From Neorhizobium huautlense (GTDB lineage: Bacteria; Pseudomonadota; Alphaproteobacteria; Rhizobiales; Rhizobiaceae): a DNA stretch of 64,000 nucleotides. Both the position numbers and the translations under genes were made by a program. How positions within the stretch are numbered: the first letter of the stretch is position 1; every line of letters starts with the position of its first letter. This document shows, piece by piece, positions 8,423 to 17,459 of this stretch. The notes under the pieces are model-generated. The model made no database searches. It saw nothing but the letters and a program-made list of their open reading frames with translations, and was not told the DNA's origin. The DNA lies in NCBI RefSeq assembly GCF_030811685.1, contig NZ_JAUSRF010000001.1, positions 1-64,000 of the forward strand, read 5' to 3'.

Positions 8423-11400
8423 CTAGAACCGCACGTTCAACTGGACGCCGACCGTCTGTTCGGCATCGCCCTCGCCATCCAGCATCGCGCGATAATCGAA
8501 TATCAGGTCCCAGTTGTTCTCGAACTGCAGCTCCATCGACAGTCCCAGCGTCAAGTAGTCGCGCTCCTTGTCCTGCAATTCGACCTCGTAGGGCAGTCCA
8601 CCAAGATCCGCGTAACCAAGCCGCGCACGCGACGAACCATCGAAGTCGTGAACATATTCGGCCCGAATGCCCGGTCTGAGAATACCCCAATCCATCTCGA
8701 AGGCCTTGTTGGCGCGGACACCGAGAATACCGGAGAACGAATCGACCGTCTGTTTTCCATAGGTCAGGTTGTAGATACCGCCACCGGTTTCCGTGAACTC
8801 GTCCAGCCATGAGCGCGAAAACTCGACCCTGGCATAAGGCGAGACAAGCCAGCTTTCCTCACGCAGTTCGTATGCGGCGGTGAGAGAGCCGAATACCTGG
8901 GACCCGTCTCGCTCACCGATCGCAAAATCTCCCGTCGAGGTCACAAATCTGCGGGAGTCGAAATTCAGCGTGCCGCCACCGAAAAGTCCGTCGATGAAGA
9001 AATTGTCGACGGGTTCGAAACTGCCGTACACTGCGGCGCTGAAGGCATGGGCCTCACTTTCCGTGCCGTTATTGCCAACATCCGTACGATCACGGCTGAA
9101 ACCGATGCCGAGACCGGCGACGAACCTGTCGGAAAAGCGATAGTCGAAACCACCACTGACGCCGATATTCGTATGGTCGATATCGACACCGCTATTCTCG
9201 CGGTCGCCAAAATTCACGAAACCGCCGGACCAGAAAGCGAGCCTGCTGTTTTCCGGTTGCGCCTCGCCACCTCCCGAGGACTGCCCCTGACTGACCGCGC
9301 CCGAAATCGGCCCGACCCCATCCGTGCCATAACCATAACTCGACGCGGCAGACGATTTTTCGCCCTTTGACAAACGTTGGGCATTGGAGGTCTGCTGATC
9401 AAGCAACCGTTCAACGGCATTTTCCTTGCGTTTTTCGGTTGGGAAGCCAAAACGAACGTCCATGCTGGCTGCCCGCCGCTCCCTCTCGTTGTGCAACCGC
9501 TCCAGGCGTCCGTGAAAGTTGCGCATCTGGGTTCGCGCGAAGCGTGTTGCCGTACTGGCCTGCGCATTGATGAGCCCAACCACCTCCGGATCGAGAGACG
9601 GGTCCGGACGCACCGGCAGGATATAGGTGAAGACCGCCCCGGCCGCACTGCTGCCGGCTGGCGTGGTGACGACGACATTGACGGCTCCAGCCGGATGTGC
9701 GGGGGTCACCGCCGTTATCTGGCTTGCACTATCGATGACGAAACTGCCCGCAGCAGTGCCACCAAAGCTGACGGCGGAGGCACCGGCAAAGTTGCTGCCG
9801 GTAATCACCACGGACGTCCCACCCAGAGTATCGCCCGTATTCGGCGATATGCCGGCCACCGTTGGCAATGGCGACGTGAACGTGAACGCCCCGGGAAGGT
9901 CTGCACTGCCGAGTGGTGTCGTGACCACGATATCGACCGTACCGGCAGCATGTGCCGGTGAGACCGCCGTGATCTGGGTATCGCTGACAACCGTATAGCT
10001 TGCGGCTGGCGTCACCCCGAATGCAACAGCATTGGCACCGGTGAGGTTTGTGCCGACGATGGTGACCGTCGTGCCGCCCGTCGTGGAGCCGTCATTGGGC
10101 GACGCCGATGAAAGGGTCGGCGGCGCGGCCGTATAGGTAAAGCCTGCGGGAAGGCTGTTGGAGCCGCCTGGTGTCGTCACCGAAACGTCGACAGGCCCGC
10201 TCGCACCCGCCGGTGTGACGGCGGTAATCTGGATATCGCTGACAACGGTGAAACTTGTCGCCGCTACGCCGCCAAAAGCAAGCGCACTCGCCCCGGTCAG
10301 CCCTGTCCCGCTGACAGTGACCGCTGTGCCACCCAGAGTAGAACCCGTATTGGGGGAAACCGAGGTGATTGCCGGAAGCGGCACCACATAGGTAAAGCCA
10401 CCAGGCAACGTATCCGTACCGCCCACTGCTGTTACCACGACATCCACCGCCCCGGCGCTGCCGGCAGGTGTCGTCGCCGTAACCTGTGTCGCACTGTTCA
10501 CCGTGAAGCTGGTCGCGGGTATGGAACCGAACGAAACCGCAGAGACCGTGGAGAGATCCGTGCCGGTGATCACCACGGCCGTGCCGCCGGATGTCGGACC
10601 ATTGGTCGGCGTGATCGAGGTTACCGTCGGTGCCCCGACATAGGCGAAGCCACCTGGCAGCGTCGCAACCCCTCCTGCACTCGCCACAACGATATCAACC
10701 GGGCCGACACTGCCAGCCGGTGCCGTCGCCGTGATCTGGGTCGCGCTGTCGAGCGTGAAGCTTGTCGCGGCGGTCGCCCCGAAGGAAACCGTCGACACGT
10801 TCGACAGGCTTGTACCGGTGATCACAACCACCGTGCCACCGCCCGTCGGGCCGGCGGTCGGCGAAACGGACGTTAATGCCGGCGCCGCGACATAGGTGAA
10901 CCCGCCCGTCAGCGCTACACTGCCACCCACCGACGTCACAACGACATCGACTGCGCCGGCACTACCGGCCGGCGTCGTCGCCGTGATCTGCGTCGCACTG
11001 TCGAGCGTGAAGCTTGCTGCCGCCGTGGCCCCGAACGAAACCGCGGATACATTCGAAAGATTGGTACCCGTAATGACCACCGAGGTACCGCCGGAGGTCG
11101 GTCCATCCGGTGGAGAAACGGAGGTCAGCGTCGGCGCAGGCACATAGGTAAAGCCCCCAGCCAGCGTCACACTGCCACCCGCCGTCGTCACGACGATATC
11201 CACCGGGCCGGCACCGCCAGCCGGTGTCGTCGCGGTAATCTGCGTCGCGCTGGCTGTAAACGCCGTTGCTGCCGTGCCTCCAAACGAAACGGCGGTCGCA
11301 TTCGAGAGGTTCGTACCGGTGATGACCACCGACGTGCCGCCGGAGGTGGGACCATCCGCCGGCAATGCGGATGTCAGAGTCGGAGGAGCAACATAGGTGA

Positions 11401-14400
11401 AGCCACCTGGCAGTGTCGTACTGCCACCTACCGTCACCACAACGACATCAACCGCACCGGCACTGCCAGCCGGTGTCGTCGCGGTAATTTGTGTCGCACT
11501 GTTGATGGTGAACGCCGTTGCTGCCGAGGCCCCGAACGAAACAGAGGTCGCGTTCGAAAAGTCCGCACCCGTAATCACCACCGTCGTACCACCACCGAGC
11601 GGACCATCCGGTGGAGAAACAGACGTCAGCGTCGGCGCAGGTACATAGGTGAATGCACCCGCTAGCGTCACACTGCCACCCGCCGTCGTCACAACGACAT
11701 CAGCGGGACCGGCACCACCGGCAGGCGTCGTCGCCGTGATCTGTGTCGAGGAGTTGACCGTGAAGCCCGTCGCGGCTGTGCCACCGAACGAGACCGAAGT
11801 GGCATTCAAAAGGTCCGTTCCAATAATGACAACCGATGTGCCACCTGAAGCCGGGCCATCCTGCGGTGAGACCGACGTCAGTGTCGGAGCAGGCACATAG
11901 GTAAAGGCGCCCGCCAACGTCTCGCTGCCGCCCGCCGTCATCACAACGATATCGGCAGGCCCCGCACTACCGGCCGGTGTCGTCGCCGTGATCTGTGTCG
12001 GACCAGTGACCGTGAACGCGGCGACCGTACCTCCGATCGAGACCGAAGTCGCAGTCGAAAGGTTCGTGCCGGTGATCACCACCGACGTACCACCGCCGAG
12101 CGGACCATTCGGCGGAGAGACGGAGGTCAGCGTCGGCACCGGAACATAGGTGAAACCGCCCGCAAGTGTTTCACTGCCGCCCGCCGTCGTCACAACGATA
12201 TCGGCAGGACCGGCGCTGCCGGCCGGTGTCGTTGCCGTGATCTGTGTCGGTCCATTGACCGTGAACGTGGCGGCCGTACCTCCGAACGAGACGGAGGTCG
12301 CATTCGAAAGGTTCGTGCCGATGATCACAACCGAGGTACCGCCGCCGAGGGGACCATTCGGCGGAGATACGGAAGTCAGCGTCGGCGCAGGCACATAGGT
12401 GAAACTGCCCGCAAGCGTCACACTGCCGCCCGCCGTCGTCACAACGACGTCGGCTGCACCGGCACTGCCGGCCGGCGTCGTTGCCGTAATCTGTGTCGGA
12501 CCATTGACCGTGAACGTGGCGCCCGTACCTCCGATAGAGACGGAAGTCGTCGTCGAAAGGTTCGTGCCGATGATCACAACCGAGGTACCGCCGCCAAGCG
12601 GACCATCCGGTGGCGAAACGGATGTCAGCGTCGGCGCAGGCACATAGGTATAAGCACCCGGCAGTGTCACACTGCCACCCGCCGTCGTCACAATGATATC
12701 GGCAGCACCGGCGCTGCTGGCTGGCGCCGTTGCCGTGATCTGTGTCGGGCTAATAACCGTGAAACCCGTCGCGGCCGTGCCGCCGAACAAGACGGACGTC
12801 GCATTCGAAAGATTTGTGCCGGAGATAACGACCACCGTACCACCGCCGAGCGGGCCATTCGCCGGCGAAACGGAGGTCAGCGTCGGCGCAGGCACATAGG
12901 TGAATGCACCCGACAGTGTGTCATTGCCACCTGCCGTCGTCACAACGACATCAGCGGGACCGGCACTACCGGCCGGTGTCGTTGCCGTGATCTGTGTCGG
13001 ACCATTGACCGTGAACGCCGCGACCGCCCCCCCGATCGAGACCGAAGTCGTAGTCGAAAGGTCCGTTCCAATGATGACAACCGACGTGCCACCTCCCGTC
13101 GGGCCATCCTGCGGTGAGATCGACGTCAGTGTCGGAGCAGGCACATAGGTAAAGCCGCCCGCCAGCACCTCGCTGCCGCCCGCCGTCGTCACCAGGATAT
13201 CGGCAGGCCCCGCATTGCCGGCCGGTGTCGTTGCCGTGATCTGTGTCGGACCATTGACCGTGAACGCCGCGACCGTACCTCCTATAGAGACCGAAGTCGC
13301 AGTCGAAAGGTTCGTGCCGGCGATCACCACCGACGTACCGCCGCCGAGCGGACCATTCGGCGGAGAGACGGAAGTCAGCGTCGGCGGCGCAACATAGGTA
13401 AAGCTGTTCGGAAGGCTGACCGTGCCGCCAGGCGTGGTGATGATGATATCGCCCAGGCCGGCACTGCCGGCCGCCGTGGTCGCGGTGATCTGGTTCGCGC
13501 TGTTGATGGTAAAGCTGGAGGCGGGCGTGCCTGCGATGGAAACGGAAGAGGCATTCAAAAGGTTCGTGCCGATGATCACAACCGGCGTACCGCCGGAAGT
13601 CGGGCCAGCGCTCGGACTACTGGAGGCAATCGTTGGCGGCGTCACATAGGTAAAACTGTTCGGAAGGCTTACCGTGCCACCAGGCGTGGTGACGATGATA
13701 TCGCCCGTGCCGGCGCTGCCGGCCCCAGTGGTCGCCGTGATTTGTGTCGGGCCATTGATCGTGAAGCCCGTAGCCGGCGTGCCCGCTATCAAGACCGAAG
13801 AGGTACTCAAAAGATTTGCACCCGTGATCACCACCGGTGTGCCGCCGGTGGTCGGGCCGTTGGGCGGAGAACTGGAGGTAAGAGTGGGCGGCGTAAAGTA
13901 GGTAAAGCTGTTCGGACGGCTTACCGTGCCGCCGGGCGTGATAACGATGATATCACCTATGCCTGCACTGCCGGCCGCAGTCGTCGCCGTGATCTGCGTT
14001 GGGCTGTCGATCGTAAAGCTGGTGACAGTTACACCCGCGATGGAAACGAAATACGCATTCGTGAAGTTTGCACCCGTGATCTGCACCTGCGTGCCACCGG
14101 TGGTCGGACCAAAGACTGGGGTGTTTGAGGCAATGGTCGGCGGCGGCACGTAGGTAAGGGTCGCCGCAGCGGTTGCCGCGCCCCCAGGCGTTATGACCTC
14201 CACAGTCGCAGGGCCGACAGGGTTTACGGGTGCGGTTGCCGTGATCTGCGTGGTGCTGTTCACCGTGAAGAGCGCTGAGACGCCACCGATCTTCACCTCG
14301 TCAACATCCAGGAAATTGGTACCAGTGATGGCGATATTGGTCGTGCCGAGCGTCGACGCCATGTCGGGAGAGAACGACGTGATGGAAGGCGGAGCTGCGG

Positions 14401-14884
14401 TGCAGGAAGCCACAACAAGGATCGATGAGGGAACAGTCGCCGAACTGTTGTTTATGAACCACGCAAACGATATGTCGCGATCGCCGTTCGTCCGGTCCCC
14501 GACGATATCGTAAACGTCTGGCTTGTCGAAGTTTCCACCTGAACTATCAAGCAAATCAATCGGACCGTTATCGGTGCCAATGAGGAACTGGACAACCCCA
14601 TTGCCGCTCGAAGCCGCCCGCCAGTTGATTTTCTCTCCCAATGCGAACCCGTCAAACGTGTCGAAATCATTGACGGACGAAGTGCTCCCGCCCACGTAAG
14701 GACTGGCGTTCAGGGCGTTGCATCCAACCGATTGCGCGCGTGCCTGCTGTGGCGTGAGCAATGCAAGGAACATCGTGAGAAGGATCGCGACGCAGGCCGA
14801 AAACGCGGCTGTGATGATTCTCTCTGAAAATTCACTGGAATATGATGTGGCCAATTTCAAATTACGAATTGGTTTCAAGCGCAT
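8423..14884 (-). CDS. Giant IPT/TIG-repeat autotransporter (type V adhesin)
   Basis: This 2153-aa protein looks like a classical (type Va) autotransporter. It has an extended signal peptide (charged N-terminus, hydrophobic stretch 25-45, likely cleavage after ARA at residue 50), a unique domain (51-164) and 19 tandem IPT/TIG Ig-like repeats of about 84 residues (165 to about 1750). A charged, helical linker (about 1755-1875; QMRNFHGRLERLHNERERR) follows, then a C-terminal 12-strand-type beta-barrel (about 1880-2153) ending in VQLNVRF with the terminal Phe expected for BAM recognition. The passenger shows no protease or lipase motif, so adhesion is the likely role. Repeats 5-14 are much more alike than the outer ones. 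It stands alone in transcription, divergent from the tail-collar gene. Confidence 0.9.
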   Translation of the reverse strand: MRLKPIRNLKLATSYSSEFSERIITAAFSACVAILLTMFLALLTPQQARAQSVGCNALNASPYVGGSTSSVNDFDTFDGFALGEKINWRAASSGNGVVQFLIGTDNGPIDLLDSSGGNFDKPDVYDIVGDRTNGDRDISFAWFINNSSATVPSSILVVASCTAAPPSITSFSPDMASTLGTTNIAITGTNFLDVDEVKIGGVSALFTVNSTTQITATAPVNPVGPATVEVITPGGAATAAATLTYVPPPTIASNTPVFGPTTGGTQVQITGANFTNAYFVSIAGVTVTSFTIDSPTQITATTAAGSAGIGDIIVITPGGTVSRPNSFTYFTPPTLTSSSPPNGPTTGGTPVVITGANLLSTSSVLIAGTPATGFTINGPTQITATTGAGSAGTGDIIVTTPGGTVSLPNSFTYVTPPTIASSSPSAGPTSGGTPVVIIGTNLLNASSVSIAGTPASSFTINSANQITATTAAGSAGLGDIIITTPGGTVSLPNSFTYVAPPTLTSVSPPNGPLGGGTSVVIAGTNLSTATSVSIGGTVAAFTVNGPTQITATTPAGNAGPADILVTTAGGSEVLAGGFTYVPAPTLTSISPQDGPTGGGTSVVIIGTDLSTTTSVSIGGAVAAFTVNGPTQITATTPAGSAGPADVVVTTAGGNDTLSGAFTYVPAPTLTSVSPANGPLGGGTVVVISGTNLSNATSVLFGGTAATGFTVISPTQITATAPASSAGAADIIVTTAGGSVTLPGAYTYVPAPTLTSVSPPDGPLGGGTSVVIIGTNLSTTTSVSIGGTGATFTVNGPTQITATTPAGSAGAADVVVTTAGGSVTLAGSFTYVPAPTLTSVSPPNGPLGGGTSVVIIGTNLSNATSVSFGGTAATFTVNGPTQITATTPAGSAGPADIVVTTAGGSETLAGGFTYVPVPTLTSVSPPNGPLGGGTSVVITGTNLSTATSVSIGGTVAAFTVTGPTQITATTPAGSAGPADIVVMTAGGSETLAGAFTYVPAPTLTSVSPQDGPASGGTSVVIIGTDLLNATSVSFGGTAATGFTVNSSTQITATTPAGGAGPADVVVTTAGGSVTLAGAFTYVPAPTLTSVSPPDGPLGGGTTVVITGADFSNATSVSFGASAATAFTINSATQITATTPAGSAGAVDVVVVTVGGSTTLPGGFTYVAPPTLTSALPADGPTSGGTSVVITGTNLSNATAVSFGGTAATAFTASATQITATTPAGGAGPVDIVVTTAGGSVTLAGGFTYVPAPTLTSVSPPDGPTSGGTSVVITGTNLSNVSAVSFGATAAASFTLDSATQITATTPAGSAGAVDVVVTSVGGSVALTGGFTYVAAPALTSVSPTAGPTGGGTVVVITGTSLSNVSTVSFGATAATSFTLDSATQITATAPAGSVGPVDIVVASAGGVATLPGGFAYVGAPTVTSITPTNGPTSGGTAVVITGTDLSTVSAVSFGSIPATSFTVNSATQVTATTPAGSAGAVDVVVTAVGGTDTLPGGFTYVVPLPAITSVSPNTGSTLGGTAVTVSGTGLTGASALAFGGVAATSFTVVSDIQITAVTPAGASGPVDVSVTTPGGSNSLPAGFTYTAAPPTLSSASPNDGSTTGGTTVTIVGTNLTGANAVAFGVTPAASYTVVSDTQITAVSPAHAAGTVDIVVTTPLGSADLPGAFTFTSPLPTVAGISPNTGDTLGGTSVVITGSNFAGASAVSFGGTAAGSFVIDSASQITAVTPAHPAGAVNVVVTTPAGSSAAGAVFTYILPVRPDPSLDPEVVGLINAQASTATRFARTQMRNFHGRLERLHNERERRAASMDVRFGFPTEKRKENAVERLLDQQTSNAQRLSKGEKSSAASSYGYGTDGVGPISGAVSQGQSSGGGEAQPENSRLAFWSGGFVNFGDRENSGVDIDHTNIGVSGGFDYRFSDRFVAGLGIGFSRDRTDVGNNGTESEAHAFSAAVYGSFEPVDNFFIDGLFGGGTLNFDSRRFVTSTGDFAIGERDGSQVFGSLTAAYELREESWLVSPYARVEFSRSWLDEFTETGGGIYNLTYGKQTVDSFSGILGVRANKAFEMDWGILRPGIRAEYVHDFDGSSRARLGYADLGGLPYEVELQDKERDYLTLGLSMELQFENNWDLIFDYRAMLDGEGDAEQTVGVQLNVRF
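9626..14392 (-). repeat. 19 tandem IPT/TIG-encoding repeats (~250 bp each)
   Basis: Each unit encodes a pattern like PTLTSVSPPNGPLGGGTSVV, then ITGTNLS, a SVSFGGT-like strand, QITATTPAGSAG and a closing GGFTYV. Unit length is 249-252 bp. Central units are nearly identical at nucleotide level, a sign of recent duplication or gene conversion, so copy number probably varies between strains and assembly errors are possible. Confidence 0.9.
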
Positions 14885-15256
14885 CGAGCAGTTCCCCTCA
14901 GACCCTGATCAGTCAGCCACAGGTAGCGACACCCGTCCCACGCAACCGAATATCAAAGCTCGAAATGATTGTCCGCCAGAAAATGCTCGCCTGAGTTGCT
15001 TTGAATCGCAGTGTGATTTTTTAGCAATAGATTCTATATATTTGGTGTGTCGTATATTTTTACGACCATTGCTTGTTTTGATCTGTCAAACATGTCATGT
15101 CAGACATGCCGAACATGGCGCGGGGGAATACGAAACGGCGCTCAGGACATCATGTACTTCCTGTGTTTCGTCTGTGAAATCAAAGTAATTATATGTTTTT
15201 CCCGCCTGCTTCAGGCGCCCGGAGGATGTTTTCCAGATAAACAAAGGAGGACGTGA
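14885..15256. other. Divergent promoter region between autotransporter and tail-collar genes
   Basis: About 370 bp with no gene. It is AT-rich around 15015-15085 and contains an inverted repeat CATGTC-N6-GACATG (15091-15108) that could be a regulator site. A strong AAAGGAGG ribosome site (15243-15250) precedes the tail-collar gene. No known riboswitch or RNA was recognised. Confidence 0.5.
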
Positions 15257-15871
15257 ATGAGTGAGCCTTTCATCGCATCAGTAATTCTCTTCGCCGGAAA
15301 TTTCGCGCCACGCGGATGGGCCTTTTGTGCCGGCCAGATACTCCCCATCCAACAGAATACCGCGCTTTTTTCACTGTTGGGAACCACTTACGGGGGCAAT
15401 GGGCAAACCACATTTGCGCTGCCGGATTTGCGCGGGCGCGTCCCCATCGCGCCCGGCCAAGGGCTAGGCCTGCCGCCATACGCACTGGGCGAACAGTCTG
15501 GCACACCGACGCACACGATGACCATACCCGAAATGCCCTCACACAACCATGCCGCGACATTTACGGGCAACGGTTCGTCCCTCCATGCGGATGTGACCGT
15601 CAATGTCACAGCGGACAAGGCCACGAAAGATCTTCCCGCAGCCGGGGATCAACTCGCCGATGTCGAACCGAACCTCACAAAAATCTATGCGGCATCCGGT
15701 GGTATGACCCAGGTCAAGCTGGGTGGAACATCCGCCGCCATCAGCGGAAACGTAACCGGACCCGTCCAGGTCGGCTTTACCGGCAACTCACAGCCTTTCT
15801 CCATCATGCAGCCGTATCTGGCGCTGAACTACATCATAGCAATCGATGGGTTTTTTCCCTCCAGAAACTGA
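15257..15871 (+). CDS. Phage tail-collar domain protein (microcystin-dependent-protein family)
   Basis: The 204-aa protein carries an N-terminal tail-collar domain. FAPRGWAFCAGQILPIQQN, then LFSLLGTTYGGNG and FALPDLRGRVPIAPGQG, are the classic fold signature, and PSHNHAATF follows. Family members occur as phage receptor-binding-fibre bases and, more often in chromosomes, as stand-alone proteins of unknown role annotated MdpB-like. There is no signal peptide and no other phage gene nearby, so a prophage is unlikely. AAAGGAGG sits six bases before the ATG. The next gene, convergent, encodes a DUF6916-like protein, a frequent companion. Function here is unknown; a surface or secreted fibre is an inference. 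Confidence 0.88.
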   Translation: MSEPFIASVILFAGNFAPRGWAFCAGQILPIQQNTALFSLLGTTYGGNGQTTFALPDLRGRVPIAPGQGLGLPPYALGEQSGTPTHTMTIPEMPSHNHAATFTGNGSSLHADVTVNVTADKATKDLPAAGDQLADVEPNLTKIYAASGGMTQVKLGGTSAAISGNVTGPVQVGFTGNSQPFSIMQPYLALNYIIAIDGFFPSRN

Positions 15872-15891
15872 GTTCCCTATCCGTGTCGCGA

Positions 15892-15908
15892 CGGGCGGAA
15901 ATCGCCCG
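15892..15908. terminator. Small hairpin between convergent genes
   Basis: CGGGCG-GAAAT-CGCCCG, a 6-bp perfect stem in the 58-bp gap between the tail-collar gene and the convergent DUF6916-like gene. It lacks a clear T-run on either strand, so it is a weak candidate. Confidence 0.35.
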
Positions 15909-15929
15909 CCGTGTACGGCATGCGACCGA

Positions 15930-16250
15930 TCAGTTGACGGTAGCCTGGTACTGCTGACCGACCGTCGCCGCATCATGCGTCATGATGGGAATGAGGTAGA
16001 GTTCGCAAAAGGCGCCATCGGGAGCGGCAATGACACGCAGCCCTTCGATCAGAATGGCCTCGGGCGGACCCGCGAAAATCATGGTGAAGGGCCTGCGAAG
16101 GCTTGTCGGCCATGGGCGGCCTTTTGCCGTGTCCTCAATCTCGACAAGCTTCAGCTCAAACGGAACATCGATATTCCGTACGCTAAAAACGCTCCCGAGA
16201 TAGGGATTGAAAGCTTCCTGGGTTATCGGGATCATCTGCTGATCAGTCAT
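15930..16250 (-). CDS. DUF6916-like small protein
   Basis: A 106-aa protein without signal or membrane segment. The beta-rich sequence (PFELKLVEIED, then FTMIFAGPPEAILIEG and FCELYLIPI) resembles the DUF6916 family, which is typically encoded next to tail-collar/MdpB proteins. AAAGG lies eight bases before the ATG. It converges on the tail-collar gene and diverges from the GNAT gene. The pairing suggests the two small proteins work together, perhaps as partner or chaperone, but no activity is known to me. Confidence 0.75.
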   Translation of the reverse strand: MTDQQMIPITQEAFNPYLGSVFSVRNIDVPFELKLVEIEDTAKGRPWPTSLRRPFTMIFAGPPEAILIEGLRVIAAPDGAFCELYLIPIMTHDAATVGQQYQATVN

Positions 16251-16303
16251 TCTCGTGCCTTTCTACCGACAGGAAACCTCCCGTCACTCAATTAAAGGTT
16301 ATT

Positions 16304-16897
16304 ATGCTGACATCCACGTCCCGCCTGCTGTTCCGCAGCCTCAGCCCCGGCGACGAGCCGTTTCGCCTCGAACTGTTTCTGACTTCCCGGGAAAGGGAGT
16401 TTTCCGCCCTGCCGGACGAGATCCGAAACACGCTGGCAATGCAGCAATATGCCGGCTACCTGAGCGGGTTGGACTCCGCCTATCCCGATGCGCATCATCT
16501 TGCCTTTTCGCGCGCGGATAGTGCAGAGCCGAACCGGGCGGTGGGAATCGTGTCGATCGCAGATCTCGGCGACTGCCTGCAGGTCATCGATCTGGCGGTG
16601 CAGCCGGCGTTTCGCAACGCGGGCACAGGCCGCCTGGCGCTGGAGGCCGTGATGGAGCGCTGCCGCGTTACCGGTCAGGCCATACGTGGGTCGGTAACGC
16701 CCTATAACCCAGCGCGACGTCTCTATGCGCGGCTCGGCCTCAGAGAGCTGGATGTTGTTCATGGCCATATCCAGCTGGAGTGGCGTCCTGAGCGTTCGAT
16801 CCCGGAAGCGAATCTCGGTCCCTCTGTTGGTAATGCCGGAGAAGACGCGGACTTAAGCTCGACACACTCTCTTCAACCTCGGCTGAAAAATTCCTGA
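16304..16897 (+). CDS. GNAT-family N-acetyltransferase
   Basis: The 197-aa protein shows the GNAT fold: an N-terminal strand-helix part, the motif-A region (LQVIDLAVQPAFRNAGTGRL, then ALEAVM; the acetyl-CoA loop is a variant of Q/RxxGxG/A) and the C-terminal NPARRLYARLGL motif. It would transfer an acyl group from acyl-CoA to an amine; the substrate is unknown. AAAGG precedes the ATG by five bases. The last ~30 residues after WRPERS have no family counterpart and overlap by 158 bp the convergent sulfotransferase gene, so one of the two 3' ends may be longer than the functional protein. Confidence 0.82.
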   Translation: MLTSTSRLLFRSLSPGDEPFRLELFLTSREREFSALPDEIRNTLAMQQYAGYLSGLDSAYPDAHHLAFSRADSAEPNRAVGIVSIADLGDCLQVIDLAVQPAFRNAGTGRLALEAVMERCRVTGQAIRGSVTPYNPARRLYARLGLRELDVVHGHIQLEWRPERSIPEANLGPSVGNAGEDADLSSTHSLQPRLKNS

Positions 16898-17459
16898 CAC
16901 GGATATTCGACGTGACCTCGGCCAACTGTACATTGCCGTAGGAAAACTCGAACCTTTCAAAAAGATCGGGCACAGCATTCCACAAGGCTGCTGCCAGATC
17001 GTCGTGGTTGCGCCTGAAGGCGTAACAGCTTTCGTCGATTGCCCAACCAAGAGCATTTACCGTCTCGAGGATCTGCGGCTTTCGTGCGATGAAATCCTCA
17101 TAATGGATCACGGCATCGAATTGGTCCCGCTCCGCAAAAATGCGGTCGATCAGTGCAAATTTTTCTTCGATCAAGCCGGAATGGTTTCGGTAATGTTTCC
17201 GCTTGAGGCTTTCGAAATTGCTGCGCGGATCACGCAGGAAAAGAATTGTCCGGTCCGGGCGAAACCGCTCCTGATGAACCGGCAGCGGATAGGCCGTGGT
17301 GACCACGACCTTGGCCACGACATCTCCGCCATAATCCAAGCGAGGCGCTGCATAATTGTTGAGGATATCGACGAGGCCGAGACACCCCGATTGTTGCGCG
17401 AGAAAGAGGGTGAAAGCGGTGGCTCCACTCGACTGCATTCCATAAACGAGCAACCTCAT
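16740..17459 (-). CDS. Sulfotransferase-family protein
   Basis: The 239-aa protein has a P-loop-like PAPS-binding start (GMQSSGATAFTLFL, residues 7-20) and a 3'-phosphate-binding segment RTILFLRDPRSNFESL (about 70-85), typical of bacterial sulfotransferases. Substrate is unknown. Its ATG overlaps the stop of the upstream 2OG oxygenase gene (ATGA), so the two form an operon and probably act on the same target. Convergent overlap with the GNAT gene (16740-16897) is noted; the C-terminal ~35 residues look low in family content. A role in modifying a surface protein or glycan of this island is an inference. Confidence 0.78.
   Translation of the reverse strand: MRLLVYGMQSSGATAFTLFLAQQSGCLGLVDILNNYAAPRLDYGGDVVAKVVVTTAYPLPVHQERFRPDRTILFLRDPRSNFESLKRKHYRNHSGLIEEKFALIDRIFAERDQFDAVIHYEDFIARKPQILETVNALGWAIDESCYAFRRNHDDLAAALWNAVPDLFERFEFSYGNVQLAEVTSNIRVRNFSAEVEESVSSLSPRLLRHYQQRDRDSLPGSNAQDATPAGYGHEQHPAL

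Noticed and set aside
15257..16250. Prophage remnant suggested by the tail-collar domain
   Set aside because: No integrase, capsid, terminase, lysis or other tail genes are present; tail-collar/DUF6916 pairs are common outside prophages.
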